A DNA stretch of 64,000 nucleotides from Hyposmocoma kahamanoa (GCF_003589595.1 NW_020653993.1:5549004-5613003); one strand, 5' to 3'; shown: positions 12,030 to 23,700, counted from the first letter of the stretch. Program-made: numbers and translations. The notes: generated by a model not told the origin, from the sequence alone.

Positions 12030-12441
12030 AGAACTAAGTCCAATACTCATGGGACCACGGTTTCTTTTAACTAAGGTAAACGATTCTTTTATGGGCAACT
12101 GTATACGTTTTTACAATAAGATTCCGATTAAGATTATCATTTTCTAAGTTTAAAACTTACATTAAAGTATTTTAAATGAAAAGTTATATTACAAAATTGA
12201 AGAGTATGTTTTAGATAAAGACGTATGGAAAGACAACAAGAGTCTATATTCCACACAATTATGATTCAAAGTATATTCCATAGCATTTAAGTTTATTTGA
12301 AAAGAGCAATCCTTAGAGTTTCTTGCTCGTTCTTCTCAGGGAGGTCAGCGTAGTGAACGAGCAGTAGCTTAAAAAATGACGTTTTCAAGTGTAAAAATTT
12401 TACCTATGGAATAAATTATTATTAGACTTTGACTTTGACTA
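12030..12441 (+). pseudogene. LINE C-terminus and 3' UTR ending in GACTTT repeats
   Basis: One frame gives RTKSNTHGTTVSFN and the next gives LTKVNDSFMGNCIRFYNKIP, the typical end of a non-LTR reverse transcriptase (xxSFMGxxIRFYNKIP). The protein then breaks at several stops. The 3' UTR (TCTTGCTCGTTCTTCTCAGG, TTACCTATGGAATAAA) ends in AGACTTTGACTTTGACT at 12425-12441, a short tandem tail. 5'-truncated and frameshifted, so inactive. Confidence 0.75.
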
Positions 12442-13629
12442 TGCTCATTCAAATAACGACTTAGTGCTTAACGAACCGATTTTACAGGATATTCAGTGGT
12501 ACTTCCTGTAATGCAATGACTACATGGTTATATTTAAAATGCCGACGTCGTGTCAGTGCGACATTACAAAAAACGTTTTATACGACGGTTAAGTGAAGGT
12601 CTGAACAATTACTTCTAGGCGTGGCTCCAAAATGAAATCTACGATACCTTCTACGTGTTACCCACACACACGATAAACGTATTACGGTTTTATGGAAGTT
12701 AGATAGTACGTGCACGCACTCCGCTAACCGTGTTTACCTCCATCGAATTGGCTCATAAAATTACAACATAAAATATACTTGTAGAATATGTCTTCTATAG
12801 ATATAGCGCATAATACAACACGCTGACCCCATTTTGTTGCATATTTCGCGACTTTTACATGAATAATTATCCGACAACGCTGCGCTCCTTGTTATAAGTA
12901 ACGCATTTGTATTTTGCTGACTTTCCAGATATTGACACCTAAAATTCTTTTTTATTTTTGAAAAATGTCAATTACGTTGGGTTTGCTTAACAACAAAACT
13001 GAAACTAAATAAGATATGAAAAAATCGCTTGTAGGGGGTTCTAGATCTTGTTTCGCTGATTGGAGATATATTAATAACTCAATTTCGCTAAAAATTGTCG
13101 ATAATGTTAGTTATGATAAGGAGGGTAGAATGCGTGTTTGTTACTGCATTGAGTACACTTTTATTCCAACGATCATTATTCGAAATTGTCAAGTTAATTA
13201 TGCCTTATAATCATTGACTTACAAATAAATGGACGACGGGTTTAATACAAAAACCACGAAGAAAATGTCCCAGGTCAACCTATTTAAACGTAGTAAAATG
13301 TAAAGGAATATAAAAAAGGTTTTAAATTGTAATGTCATCGCAGTACTGTCTAATTTTGCTTGCTTCGCTGTCTGAGTGACTGTCACTCAAACAAACGAAG
13401 ACTAAAGCGTGAATGACGCTCTGTATACGATTTTAACGCCCTATAAGTTCGGACACTTTTTAGCGCGGACCCGACGTCCATATAATTGTAAGTTAATGCT
13501 TATAATAGTAACTGCGCTTCTGAATCTAAACTGGTGTGACAAGAAGACGCGAAAAACAGTTAAAGCTTAATGTGTTTTTCGCATTTCCTTGTAAAGGTGG
13601 ATTTTTTACTTTGTACCCCTTTTCTCTAC
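12442..13629. other. Unassigned DNA
   Basis: No recognisable coding or repeat signature was seen. The 64-codon frame at 13016-13210 has no motif. Confidence 0.45.
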
Positions 13630-13700
13630 AACAGGTTTTCTTAACCTGTGATCCACGGACCCCTAAGGGGTCCGCTGGGGTTCCATGGTGAGCCTACAAA
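13630..13700 (+). mobile_element. One end of a hAT-like element
   Basis: CAGGTTTTCTTAACCTGTGA, then the near-palindrome CGGACCCCTAAGGGGTCCG at 13656-13674, resembles the terminal and subterminal repeats of hAT non-autonomous elements (CAG-GGTTxTxAACCTGTG). The opposite end was not found. Confidence 0.5.
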
Positions 13701-14180
13701 AATTGATGTACAATACGTTGTGACTAAATAGGTATTTTAGGTTTTTCCCCATTTCACTGTTGCACTATTGTACCTATGTTGCTGTAATATGTACGTTATA
13801 TCTTAAAGAATAATTCCCAATCCATTTATCTTTCATTGACAGGTTTAAATTTGTTTAAGACAGGAAATGCTTACTAAGATAAGATTATAAACAACACACT
13901 GCAGTCAATGCACGCAGTATTATTTCAACATAATTGACTGATAATATTGCGATAAGTATTCACCGACAGATGATAACGCCATGAATGAGTAAATGATAAA
14001 ACCAAGGATAAAACTTTGCTAAGTTAAGCTTTGATACTTCATTGATAAAAATGTATAAAGCGATGTCCACACATTACATGATGCACCCGAATCCGCTATA
14101 CAGGATGTCTCATGGTTATGCCACACGGACGGAAAGTACCTTAAATACCGTAGACAGAAAATTTTACTGCAAGAAGACTA

Positions 14181-14272
14181 GTACAAGAGATACTGCAAAG
14201 GGCGCTAAACGTCGGTTTGTTTGAAAAAACAAATATACGCGATTTAAATCCGGAAAAATAGTTCATTTCCTA
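14181..14272 (+). repeat. Penelope-like element tail fragment
   Basis: ACGTCGGTTTGTTTGAAAAA, then CAAATATACGCGATTTAAAT and CCGGAAAAATAGTT, match the inverted pair at 49650-49866 and the copy at 15843-15956. The AAACGTCGG signature is common in Penelope-like tails; the assignment is tentative. Confidence 0.5.
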
Positions 14273-14547
14273 ACTGACATTATCATTTCAAAGTTTGCAT
14301 TGCATTGCATTTTAAGATGCACTTATAATAGGAAAATTGTGCCTTTCTCAAATTTGTACTCATTATAGTCTTCTTTTTTGAAGACTGAGTAAAATGACAT
14401 TTGTAGGGTTGCCAGTTTTCACAAAATTTTAAATAGTTATATAGTTGTTGTCCGATAGTTTTATCGGCAGATTGTGAAAGAAGATAAAATTTTGCTAAAA
14501 ATGACTGAATTGCACTTGAAACAAATATGAACATGAAACACTAGTTG

Positions 14548-14605
14548 CCTAGCAGTTAGTATTGTGGACGCTCGATGATTTCGATTTCCGGTAGTATCAA
14601 TTTGG
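14548..14605 (+). repeat. Degenerate tRNA-derived SINE head
   Basis: GTTGCCTAGCAGTTAGTATT resembles an A box and TTTCGATTTCCGG a decayed B box at the correct spacing. Nothing after about 14700 is recognisable as SINE body. Confidence 0.4.
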
Positions 14606-14820
14606 GAAACAAACCTTTCTAAATTGCGTCTGATCTGAGTGTTCTGGGATCATCCAGACCAGACCCAATCCCGTGCCCCAGTGATTGATTTCGTTGCTTT
14701 GGTGCTAATAGTACAGGAATTTCCTAGTAATTGGTAGACCAAGTAATTGGTGTGGTTGACTGGCATATTATATTAACATGTCTACGAATGTATGATAGCG
14801 TATTTATCTATATATATTAT

Positions 14821-15005
14821 GTCTAATGCCGTTCTCCGTCCGACATTCGTATATATATAAACAATTACTTTCAAATAAGTAATACGCGATCAAGTCAAAA
14901 GACAGTATCAAGTGTGAAGCTTCATTCGCATCATACGTCATTTAATTTGGTCGAGTTACTTTTTTGACATAATTTGTTTCGGGCGAATGTCGAACGGGAG
15001 TAGAC
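14821..15005 (-). mobile_element. MITE-1 copy 2
   Basis: The left end reads GTCTAATGCCGTTCTCCGTC. The right end, in reverse complement, reads GTCTACTCCCGTTCGACATT. The core again holds GAAGCTTCATTCGCATCAT. With the copy at 6452 it defines a foldback family whose ends start GTCTA(C)T. Target duplications could not be settled by eye. Confidence 0.75.
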
Positions 15006-15364
15006 TTCCAGATTCGGCAATAGGCGTGCCCACTGCGAGCCGTACCTCGGCGGCGACCTCCAAACTAGCGCCCGTAATGGCACAAGCGGTCTACAAAAAC
15101 CTGCCGGGATATACGCGAAATGCTTGTGGAAAAGTAGCTTGTTCAGCAATCATTCTACAGGTTTAATGATGGTGTGATGTAATTTTTTTTTCTAAAAACG
15201 GACTAATTTTATTGTTGTAATTATTAGTTTGACTTATACGTAATTGATGAATGGTATATTTCAATTAATTAATGTTTGTCCAGTTAATTTTTTATTGAAC
15301 ATCACAATGTTTCACCAACATGATATTCATTTTTTTGTGAATTTATTATATATTATTCCACTAA
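15006..15364. other. Unassigned; GC-rich piece at 15010-15110
   Basis: CGAGCCGTACCTCGGCGGCG and neighbours are GC-rich but match nothing I know. The remainder is AT-rich. Confidence 0.35.
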
Positions 15365-15554
15365 TTTGTTATAATAGATCGAATACTTAGCAAAAATTTC
15401 TTCGATCCGGCTGGATTCGAACCGACTTCTCCTAGCAAACCGTGCCAGACGCTATGCCAACTTAGCCACGGAACGAACCAGCGGACCTCACGAATTGTTC
15501 TATAGGCTTGTCGGATCTTTATATTTGGTTTTCAACGACTTTTTAGCCGTAACG
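15365..15554 (-). repeat. SINE-1 copy 2
   Basis: In reverse complement it carries the leader, A box TGGCTAAGTTGG, CATAGCGTCTGGCACGGTTT and B box GGTTCGAATCC. The tail AATAGATCGAATACTTAG matches the 3' tails of the other copies. It joins directly to an Alpha copy at 15557. Confidence 0.8.
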
Positions 15555-15556
15555 CC

Positions 15557-15805
15557 TTACCTATTTCTGCCGCCAAACAGTAACTTACTGTGTTCTGGTT
15601 TTGAAGGGTATGGGTGCTGGTGAAATTACAGGCACATGGGACTTGTCAACTTATCTCTCAGGGTGACGGGCGCAGTGGTAGTGCCCCTCAGGTCTTTGCG
15701 ACTTAAAGCTCTGGGTGGCACTGCAACTGTTATGGACAGGCGTGTAGCTTACCGTCAAGTGCACGACATGTTCGTCCCGTCACTTGATATTATGAATAAG
15801 AAATG
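15557..15805 (+). repeat. Family Alpha copy
   Basis: 5'-truncated Alpha starting at CCTATTTCTGCCGCCAAACA and running through GACTTGTCAACTTATCTCTC to GTTCGTCCCGTCACTTGATA. The 61-codon frame inside it is repeat translation, not a gene. Confidence 0.85.
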
Positions 15806-15842
15806 TATGAGAAATCGATGAAAGTGAATTTATCGACTTTTC

Positions 15843-15956
15843 AGGTTTTCGCGATTGCTACACATTGGAAATGAAACTACGTTATAGGATCGAAATCCGG
15901 TAAATTTGTTTTTTCAAACTGACATTTCCGGCCCTTTACAGGTTCCATGGTCACGG
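15843..15956 (-). repeat. Penelope-like tail fragment
   Basis: Plus strand shows CAGGTTTTCGCGATTGCTAC, GGAAATGAAACTACG and GGCCCTTTACAGGTTCCATG. The order is the same as in the minus arm at 49750-49866. Confidence 0.55.
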
Positions 15957-15971
15957 CTGTAAAAATTCCGA

Positions 15972-16711
15972 AATAGCCTGTTGGTTCGTTTGAAAAATTA
16001 TCTACAGGTAGATTCGCTTTAATTTTTTTATATACTAAGTATAAATTATTTGTTATCGTGTACAAAGTACTGTTACTATGATTATACTCCAAAATTTTCC
16101 AGTGTACATGCAACCTTATCACAATTGAATGAAATTCCATTCTTAAACTCTCCAAACTATGAATGGAGTCTCATACGTCGTTTTGTAGGCGCGTAACCTT
16201 GCCCGTTTCTACCAATCGGATGTTACTGTTTTAGTTTAGTGGGTCATTAAACGAACGGGCCGGCAGGTTATAATCGGAACTAGCCAACCAGTATCCATGA
16301 CCTGTCTGTAATACTAACATTCTGTTTTTATCCATAGGCTTGTTATTGATGATAGAGGTTATGGTAGAGGTCGTTATAATTTTGGTGTTGATGATATTAA
16401 AGGAAGGAAGATGACCGACCGCTTTATTAATATTTTTACGCCGGATTTTATATCTTTTACCAAGTAAATGACGTAATAGATTTTGGATCGTTTATAAGGT
16501 AAGTGGTGGTTAGCAGGGTCTGCTGATTACTCTGATGATGACTACGGTATTCATTTAGTTGAATTTTCGTTTTGGGCGAAAAATATGTCAGGTATTACAT
16601 ATTTGGATTCTTCCAACTTAACAAAAGACTGCTTGAAACATTGAAAGTTATTTAACACAACTTGCTTCTCTGAACACATGTTCTCAAACTTAACAGAACT
16701 GCTAGCTAATC
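15972..16711. other. Unassigned DNA
   Basis: No gene or classifiable repeat was recognised. The 92-codon minus frame starting at 16155 overlaps the Penelope-like tail at its 3' end. Confidence 0.4.
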
Positions 16712-16945
16712 ACCATACACACCGACGCGGAATTGCATTAAACCGCTTAGAAAAAGCTGTGTTTACGCAATAAGAGTGAAAAAGATGTTGTGCGTTTCGC
16801 CTGTGTCGAGCCGCGTCGTCTGTCGGCGACAACTTCTTTTTCTCTATTATTACATGGACAGCAATCCTTTTATATTCGACTCACGCCGATTTCGCATCGA
16901 TGAGTGTTGTGACTCCCTAAAAGTACATTAATCGCCATTTTCAAT
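16712..16945 (+). repeat. Family E copy 1
   Basis: CGACGCGGAATTGCATTAAA, CTATTATTACATGGACAGCA and GTTGTGACTCCCTAAAAG match the copies at 25.4 and 26.3 kb. It is non-coding and the class is unknown. Confidence 0.6.
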
Positions 16946-18641
16946 TGATTGGATCTCAACTCGGACCAATTTCATTATGTCCTGTCCAGTTATATCAGGA
17001 AAAAATCCCATCGTTTTGAAAACAACGGATGTTTTTAAATCCCAAAAGGAAGCAGCGAATAGTTTTTCCGTCGTCGATTTGACCGAAGCTTATGTTATTA
17101 TTTCGGTTTTGCCAATTTATCATTTTCAATTCTGATTGGAAGATTGTTTTTCGTTGATTATTTCTGAACCTTTCTTTCTTGGGAACAATAAATTATGGTC
17201 ATGAAATTTTCTGTTGTTATTATCGTTGAATTTGTGTGACTGCAGTTTGTTGTTTTTTATCGACTGCTTTAGTTTCATTAGTACTTACATTTTACATTTT
17301 GTTTGTTTTGTTTATGCATTGTGAATTCATCAGCGATTTATCAATTGATGTGTGTATTGACTTGTCTCACATTTATTTCTTTAAATAAATCTAAGTCGGA
17401 AATCGTTTCGAATGTTTCTTATGATAATATTCTATACTAATGTCTGTGATATATATAAACATTATAAAGGAACATAATTTGTTCCTTTTCGTTGTCCGTT
17501 TCAACAAGTGAATAGCCTTAAATCTTTACCAGTCTTTTTCGAATTACAATATCACCTCTTTGAACAAGTACGCATCAAAGAAAAATACCCCCTTGGCAAA
17601 GAACGATTTATTCTGGCGTTAAATTCGAAAAGATATTCAATATGGACGGGTGCCGTTGTGAATAGAGTTGCGAGTTGAGCATATTTTTTAATTTTGGCAT
17701 ATTTTCAGTTGACATAATCTAAGTAAATTGTACCTTGACTTCCAAAAGTCGTGTGACTCTGTGAAGTAGCTTTAAATATGGGTAATAAGTACCATAGCGC
17801 AAAACAAAAATCTCGGTATTGTTTTCATGGTAAAACTTATATGCGAGTAGTTGAAGATGAGTCCACGATTTACAATATCAAGTACTATACAAAATCCATA
17901 GTTGTTCCGTCATTATAACCCTTCCGTGGAACTATCTCGAAGGAACGTGATTCTTCGATTGTCCCGAGAAAACGGAACGATTGGTAACCCAAATTGCGGA
18001 CAAGGAATTCCCGTAATGGAACTTGAGAACCGTTACAATCGACTTCTGTGATGGACAGGCTTTGGAATCATTGCTCATTCAGACATCTTACAATTACAAA
18101 TTCAATGAAACTTGTTACTTAATCAACTGCCTATTGTAGATACGGTGTTAAATAGGTCAACAGAGTTAGGATTTCATTTATTTTACCTTATCGTTGAAAT
18201 TATACATAACAACAAATCTTTGTATCAATCCAGAACTCTGCTGAATTAATTACAAAATTCCTTACATTGTGAAATCGAGAAAATGGACAGAACAATTTCT
18301 TTTGCGTAAACGAAACCGCATCTGTTGTGTAGTTTAAATGTCATGATAACCATCGAAATATAACCTTTTTGTTCCTTCAACCGGCATGAAATAATCATTT
18401 ATAAAAGCTTTTAGGATCATAAAAGTCCGCTTCATGTATGCGCTATTTATAAACCTCAAGTCATTCATACGGCTAAACCACAACAAAATTAAATCCAACA
18501 GGATGACTCTCGTGGGCTTCTAATATAGCACAATAAGAGTGCTGTGCAACTGAGAGACGAGTTTTCTCAGAGAGTCGGTTGCATTAATTTCATTGATATT
18601 GAAATTGAAACTTATTGTAGTCATGTATATTATGTACACGC
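16946..18641. other. Unassigned AT-rich DNA
   Basis: About 1.7 kb without a recognised element, and no frame of 60 codons or more is worth considering. Confidence 0.5.
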
Positions 18642-18644
18642 TTA

Positions 18645-19062
18645 GGCTGCGTTCCCTCTTTGACGTGACGACATATTATTATAGTCGTGCAGCTTACTGT
18701 CGTGACTTGTAAATTTAAATAGAGTTGTTCACATATCGCACAACATGATTAAATATCGTTCACGACTTTTTTGAAGTTACGACAACAGACTGTCGAGACA
18801 ATGGGAAGAGCTAGAACGACAGTCATCAGACGATAAATATAACGTCACAATAAAAACGTGTTGACAGATAATCGCAGCTACTATTGTCGTCAAGTTTTTT
18901 TATCGTTGCTTCATGTCTGCAAACGACAAAGTGAAACGATGGATTGTTGTTCAACGATAAAAAAGTCAACGACACTGTCACGACAGATAGTCATTTATAT
19001 GAGAACAGTCTAGACGCGACAGTCGTCCAATGATAAAAAAACGACATAACGGGAACGCGCCC
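18645..19062 (+). mobile_element. MITE-3 copy 1, Harbinger-like, TTA duplication
   Basis: The left end GGCTGCGTTCCC and the right end GGGAACGCGCCC form a 12-bp inverted repeat with one mismatch, flanked by TTA on both sides (18642-18644 and 19063-19065). A 3-bp TTA target duplication is typical of PIF/Harbinger. The interior is packed with ACGACAG/CTGTCG and GACGATAAA motifs in both orientations, possible transposase-binding repeats. There is no transposase frame. Confidence 0.75.
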
Positions 19063-19289
19063 TTACGTTCTTTTTCGACTTACGTTTCGAAGGGAATTGC
19101 TAAATAAACAGAATCATGTACTAATAATATAGGTTTATGAGCTTCATCCCTTTAGGTGAATTGTGTGCTTTGTTTATTATATTGCTGTAACAATGGTGAT
19201 ATCATTTTTAAAATGATACCTAATTTTAAGAAAGTAACACTATTGTAATTCAATCGTTAATAAAAATTTAGTGACTATCATGCTTTACG

Positions 19290-19528
19290 GAAGGTAAGCG
19301 ACACGTCTACTCATAACAGTTGTAATGCCACTCATAGCCTTAAATCGCAAAGACCTGAGGGGCACTGCTACTGCAGAAGCCTGCAAATGTTGACAAGTCC
19401 CACATGCCTTTGGTTTCACCTGCAACCTTACCCTTCAAAACCTGAACCCAGTAATGTGAGCATTACTGCTTGGCTACTGAAATAGATATGATTGCAGCAC
19501 TTACGTGGTCAGACACTTTTACAAGATA
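19290..19528 (-). repeat. Family Alpha copy
   Basis: AAGGTAAGCGACACGTCTAC, AATCGCAAAGACCTGAGGGG and GTTGACAAGTCCCACATGCC follow the antisense Alpha order. Both ends are eroded. Confidence 0.8.
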
Positions 19529-19955
19529 TATTTTGAACAAAATCAAATAAGCAACAGTTAATAAAGATTAAATGCATAAGTATGTCATGAGATTACATGC
19601 ACTTGTTCTAATTTCCTTGTCTATAAAACAATCTCAAACAATTAGCTTTATTTAGTATAGTACTTACTATCTTTTTGAAACGTATTATCTGCAATAAAAT
19701 TCTTAAAAAAGTGAAATTTAGCGCGTTGTCTGGCTCTTATTAGTAGTCTACGATGTGCGTCTTCATTTACGAATTTCGCTTTTAATTTCGACAACGTTTT
19801 CACTAATTGTAATTCCACTTTCTTTCACTTAGTCTAGAATTAGAAATTCATTGTAGGTATTTATTAACAACAAAATGTTTAAATTTTTATTAAATTGAAT
19901 ATCAATCTTATTTAATAACACCTTTTTAGCAGCACTTTTTTAGTTTTTTATTCAT

Positions 19956-20160
19956 AGATGGCGCTACGACTAAAAAGACGTTGAAAAACCAAATACAAAG
20001 ACACGAGAACAAGCACATAGAAAAATTCGTGAGGTCCGCTGGTTCGTTCCGTGGCTTAGTTGGTATAGCGTCTGGCACGGTATGGTAGAAGACGTTGGTT
20101 CGAATCCGGCCGGATCGAAGGAATTTTTTCTGAGTGTTCGATCTTTGTATTACTAATTAT
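19956..20160 (+). repeat. SINE-1 copy 3 (best preserved)
   Basis: The tRNA-like domain at 20045-20117 has acceptor arms CGTTCCG/CGGATCG (6 of 7 pairs), A box TGGCTTAGTTGG and B box GGTTCGAATCC. An 85-bp leader precedes it and the tail AGTGTTCGATCTTTGTATTA follows. A/T and CA repeats follow the tail. Confidence 0.85.
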
Positions 20161-20177
20161 AATTATAATAATAATAA

Positions 20178-20235
20178 TAACACACACACTCAACATAGCC
20201 CCGCACTAGGGAAACCCTGTGTCGCGGGTATAACA
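20178..20235 (-). repeat. SINE-2 3' end fragment
   Basis: ACTCAACATAGCCCCGCACT and GGGAAACCCTGTGTCGCGGG are the antisense 3' end of SINE-2, seen in full at 45868-46073 and 58305-58482. Confidence 0.75.
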
Positions 20236-20419
20236 CAAAGGTTTAATTAAAGTACCTACTGTGCGTTAATGTCCCTGACTGTTTCAAGCTTCATCTTGTG
20301 ATCGACAACAACTTTATTACTCTGAGGTGCACATCAAGATCTGACACTTTGGACCGCTCCTATCGCAAGCGGAATAAAGTTAAATTTAAAGCTTTATTTA
20401 TTAAATTTATTAAATTATT

Positions 20420-20655
20420 AAAACATAATTGCCTATGTGACATTGCATCTAACCTGATGGAAAGTGACGATGAAGTCGACGATAGAGCATGCACACCCAA
20501 ATATTGCCTATTTGCTCTCGCCTTGAAAAGGTCTAAGTTATACCGTTCAGGGAACGAGTCTGCAGGCAGGGAATTTCACTCCATAGCCGTTCGCCATATA
20601 AATATAGAAGCGAAACGCTTCATCCGAATCTTTGGCGTATCCACAACATAGTCTG
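20420..20655. repeat. Dispersed lepidopteran LINE-derived repeat
   Basis: GAAAGTGACGATGAAGTCGA, AAATATTGCCTATTTGCTCT and GGAATTTCACTCCATAGCC, ending GAAGCGAAACGCTTCATCCG, follow the order of a common lepidopteran repeat. The 117-codon frame over it is therefore not taken as a gene. Confidence 0.55.
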
Positions 20656-20734
20656 AACGTGCTCCCGACGCTTCTAGATCAAGCACATATTTTCAAGTCT
20701 TGATGGTTTGAGTAAACTCTAGAAATACATACAT

Positions 20735-20860
20735 AGCATACGTATCATCACACCTGTGTCCAACCGCGGTAGGCAGAGAGAGACTATGGACTCCACCTGC
20801 TACGCTTCTGACTAACCTCCTTCGCCCCCTCCACTCCCATAAGTCTCTTCATACATGCCT
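20735..20860. repeat. Lepidopteran repeat (GGTAGGCAGAGA type)
   Basis: CATCACACCTGTGTCCAACC and GCGGTAGGCAGAGAGAGACT, then ACCTCCTTCGCCCCCTCCAC, match a widespread lepidopteran repeat that I know from motif memory. Confidence 0.55.
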
Positions 20861-23071
20861 GTTTATATTTAATACTTTTAATCCAGCCTTTTTAAGAGCA
20901 TCCCCATTCTGATTGAGATATGTACGCCGATCTCTAGGTTCTATTCATATTCGCTTTGTAAATTTGCGCCGTTAATTTACCAATATTAATTCTTTCTATG
21001 TTTATTTTAGACTTACAGGTGAACCCATACGTCCTTCAAGATAAATTCATTTTCATATAATAATGACATCTTAAATATAACAAAACAATAATAACACAAT
21101 ATAATGAGGCGCATAAATTGGAAATGTATAATACAAGATTACCTAGTTTTATAGTAATTGCTCTGGTGGTTGTTGTAACCCTTTAGAGTGCGCGCGCGCT
21201 CCTGAGACAGCAAAAAGGTAAAAAAATATGAGCAAACCATCAGAACATCCTTCTCTCTATCCTGGTCACTACATCATCTTTCATACCACAACACACAACA
21301 TACATACAACGCTCTCTTATTAAATTCTAGGGATACGTGCTATACTGAATCTATAAAGTACATATATGTGGCTTACGTTGAAATAGAAAATATTTCGATT
21401 TTAATCTAGAAGCTATATGTAGTTTTTTTGCAAAGTTTTGATTACCTGAACAATTTTACTCCCGAGTAACAAATTGTAAATGAAAATGAGTAATTTGTAA
21501 CGTAGAAATTTTATACATTAATAATTAAAACTGATTCTTATACATAAATCTTGCTCAAATGGAACCCCAAATAAAGGGAAGAAGGAAATAGGGATTCTAC
21601 TAACGATGGGGGTTGACACGAATTAATGGACACTGGCGATGATAAACGTAACCCGAAACCTGAGATAGCTGTACATTTAATCAGCCGTGAAATTTATTTA
21701 TGGTTCCTTTTTGTTTATTCAATAGGGACGCTGGATACTAATGGTATTACTCCAAATTACGTACCCATTTCTTGACCATTGCTTTTGACAGATACTGAGG
21801 TAGAAAAGTATCTTTATCTTAGCATAATCACAGATTACTTAATAGTTACTACGTAACAGATACCATTACTCTAATACAAAATCCAAAATGCCTACGCTAT
21901 AATAGCCTACTAAATCTGACTAATGACACTACGCGCTCACTACGAGGAAAAAGCACCTAGACACGCACTCAGAGAGGTGAAAATAACGTTTCCCGCCGTG
22001 TGCAGTTGTGCGGAGCCGAGTGCTCATAAATGAAGGATTTGTATGAGCGCTTGCGCTGACGTCGTCGGCGCACTCAGCGGTAGGCATTTATCATGTAACC
22101 TTGAGCGAGTGACGGAACCCTGGTCATAATAAGACGTCTAATCGATGCCTACCTGCACTTGAAATGGATCGTAGGGTTGTTACATTATTATTTTAATTGT
22201 AAGTACCTACAGGTTGCAGATTACAATTTTGAATAATAAATCAGTAGCGAGTAGCGGTTTATGAAATTACAGATTAAAGTAGACAAAAAAATTAAATTTC
22301 GCACAAAAAATATTTTAAAACCAGGCGAATACTTCAATTCTGTAATGAAAGGCACGTGCAACCCGCGCCCGGCGCCGTGTTACTCGAGTGCACCGCGAGA
22401 ATATGCGAATGTGTAGGTACGTCTGTACACGGCGCGCGGTGCGTGCTCAAATACGAGTCGCGGTGCAACGCTACGTTTGTATAGAGTTACACTACTTGTT
22501 TATTTTGTTTACTATGCTTTTATCCATTGTGTTACATTGTAATTTTTAAAATGCCTTCTGTCCTTCTTAATTACTACAGAAAAATATCCACCTTTTCAAA
22601 ATTGATTGCTTGCATTCCGCAATGACGTAAAAGATGTTACATAGTATGAGTATGACGCAATAAACCCATTCTGACACAACAAAGTAGAAGGAAGAGCGTA
22701 AATATTCAGTTTTCACCTTTATGTTAGAAGATTTCTTTCAGGAATTCATTAATATTATAATAATATTTATTTAGTAATAAATATTTTACTTTAAAATTAT
22801 TCAGGCAGTTTGTTTATAAATTTTTATAGACATGACGTATGACCTAGATGAATGTACCATTAATCTAGATCTGGACTGTTAAAATAAATTTAGATTTTTT
22901 GCGAACAAATTTACAAATATCAAAAATTTATTGTGGAAAACGTGAGTATATTGTGTTTTTGGACACGAGTATCGGTTTGCTATTGTTCGGATATATAGTT
23001 TTTGCAATGTGAATAGAGACGATGCTTCGGTATTATTATTCTACTATACTATACCGTAAGTTGGCCCTGAA
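20861..23071. other. Unassigned DNA with two CpG-rich patches
   Basis: Mostly AT-rich. GC-rich patches lie at 21960-22110 and 22358-22450. The second holds an imperfect inverted repeat (CCCGCGCCCGGCGCCGTG against CACGGCGCGCGGTGCGT), which could be a MITE or a hairpin. No gene was identified. Confidence 0.35.
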
Positions 23072-23272
23072 AACATGTTAGCACTACCCTTCGATTTTGA
23101 AGGCACATAAGACTTGTCTACTTATATCTCAGGGTGTCTGGCGTAGTGCCAGTGTTCAGATCTCTGTCTGATCAAAGCTCTGAGTGGAACTGCATCTGTT
23201 ATGGACAGGCGTGTAGCTTACCACCAGGCCCACGACTTGTTCGTCCCGTCACTAAATATCATAAAAAAAAGC
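23072..23272 (+). repeat. Family Alpha copy with poly-A end
   Basis: GGCACATAAGACTTGTCTAC through GTTATGGACAGGCGTGTAGC to ATATCATAAAAAAAAG. This copy shows the poly-A 3' end clearly. Confidence 0.85.
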
Positions 23273-23504
23273 ACACTACACAGCGACAGTAGTAGAGAAA
23301 TCTGTAGATTGTCAGAATCTACTAAAACGTTTTTTATTTTAAGTTATGTTTAGACAGTCCACCTTATCAAACAATTATGTAGGTATACACCTTCAATCGA
23401 TTGAAAGCAAGCCATAAAAAGCCTAACAGATGGTAATGATTGACTCAAAGAAACAGAGCCAACAAAGTCGCGAACGTAGTTAAGCCATAAAAATAAAGAA
23501 ATTA

Positions 23505-23700
23505 CCGGCGATAAATCCAAGATGGCCGAAACGGAAACTGCACGGTTCGCGCGCGAGTATGACGGTTGCGCCTGCGCTCATTACCGGTCTTTTTGCTCTT
23601 TAGACGGGAAACGATTGGACCACCTTGGTGACTATTGTACTTAATTTGCGCTTTATATCTTCTTAATGTGATTTTTTCACAAAAAAGCTTTGGTAAGTCT
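23505..23700 (+). promoter_or_regulatory. CpG-rich candidate promoter / first exon
   Basis: In AT-rich DNA, 23515-23590 is rich in CpG and contains CCAAGATGGCC, a good start context that also resembles a YY1-type site, and TGCGCCTGCGC, close to an NRF-1 site. A 40-codon frame runs from 23522 to 23644 (MAETETARFAREYDGCACAH at its start). A strong splice donor TTTG|GTAAGT lies at 23693. Together these could mark a first exon of a gene leaving the window, but no downstream exon was found. A fragment of a CpG-rich repeat is an equal possibility. Confidence 0.3.

Noticed and set aside
15636..15821. Frames with LRVTGAVVVPLRSLRLKAL-like text at several places (also 27631, 47503, 40880)
   Set aside because: They recur with every family Alpha copy in different frames and strands, so they are translated repeat and not a protein family.
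20045..20117. tRNA gene candidate (also 53051-53119)
   Set aside because: A and B boxes are good, but the anticodon arms do not form a proper 7-base loop (SINE-1), or the fold is embedded in a repeated SINE body. They are SINE heads.
20298..20651. 117-codon open frame, one of the longest in the window
   Set aside because: Its second half follows a widespread lepidopteran repeat at nucleotide level, and the first half has no motif.
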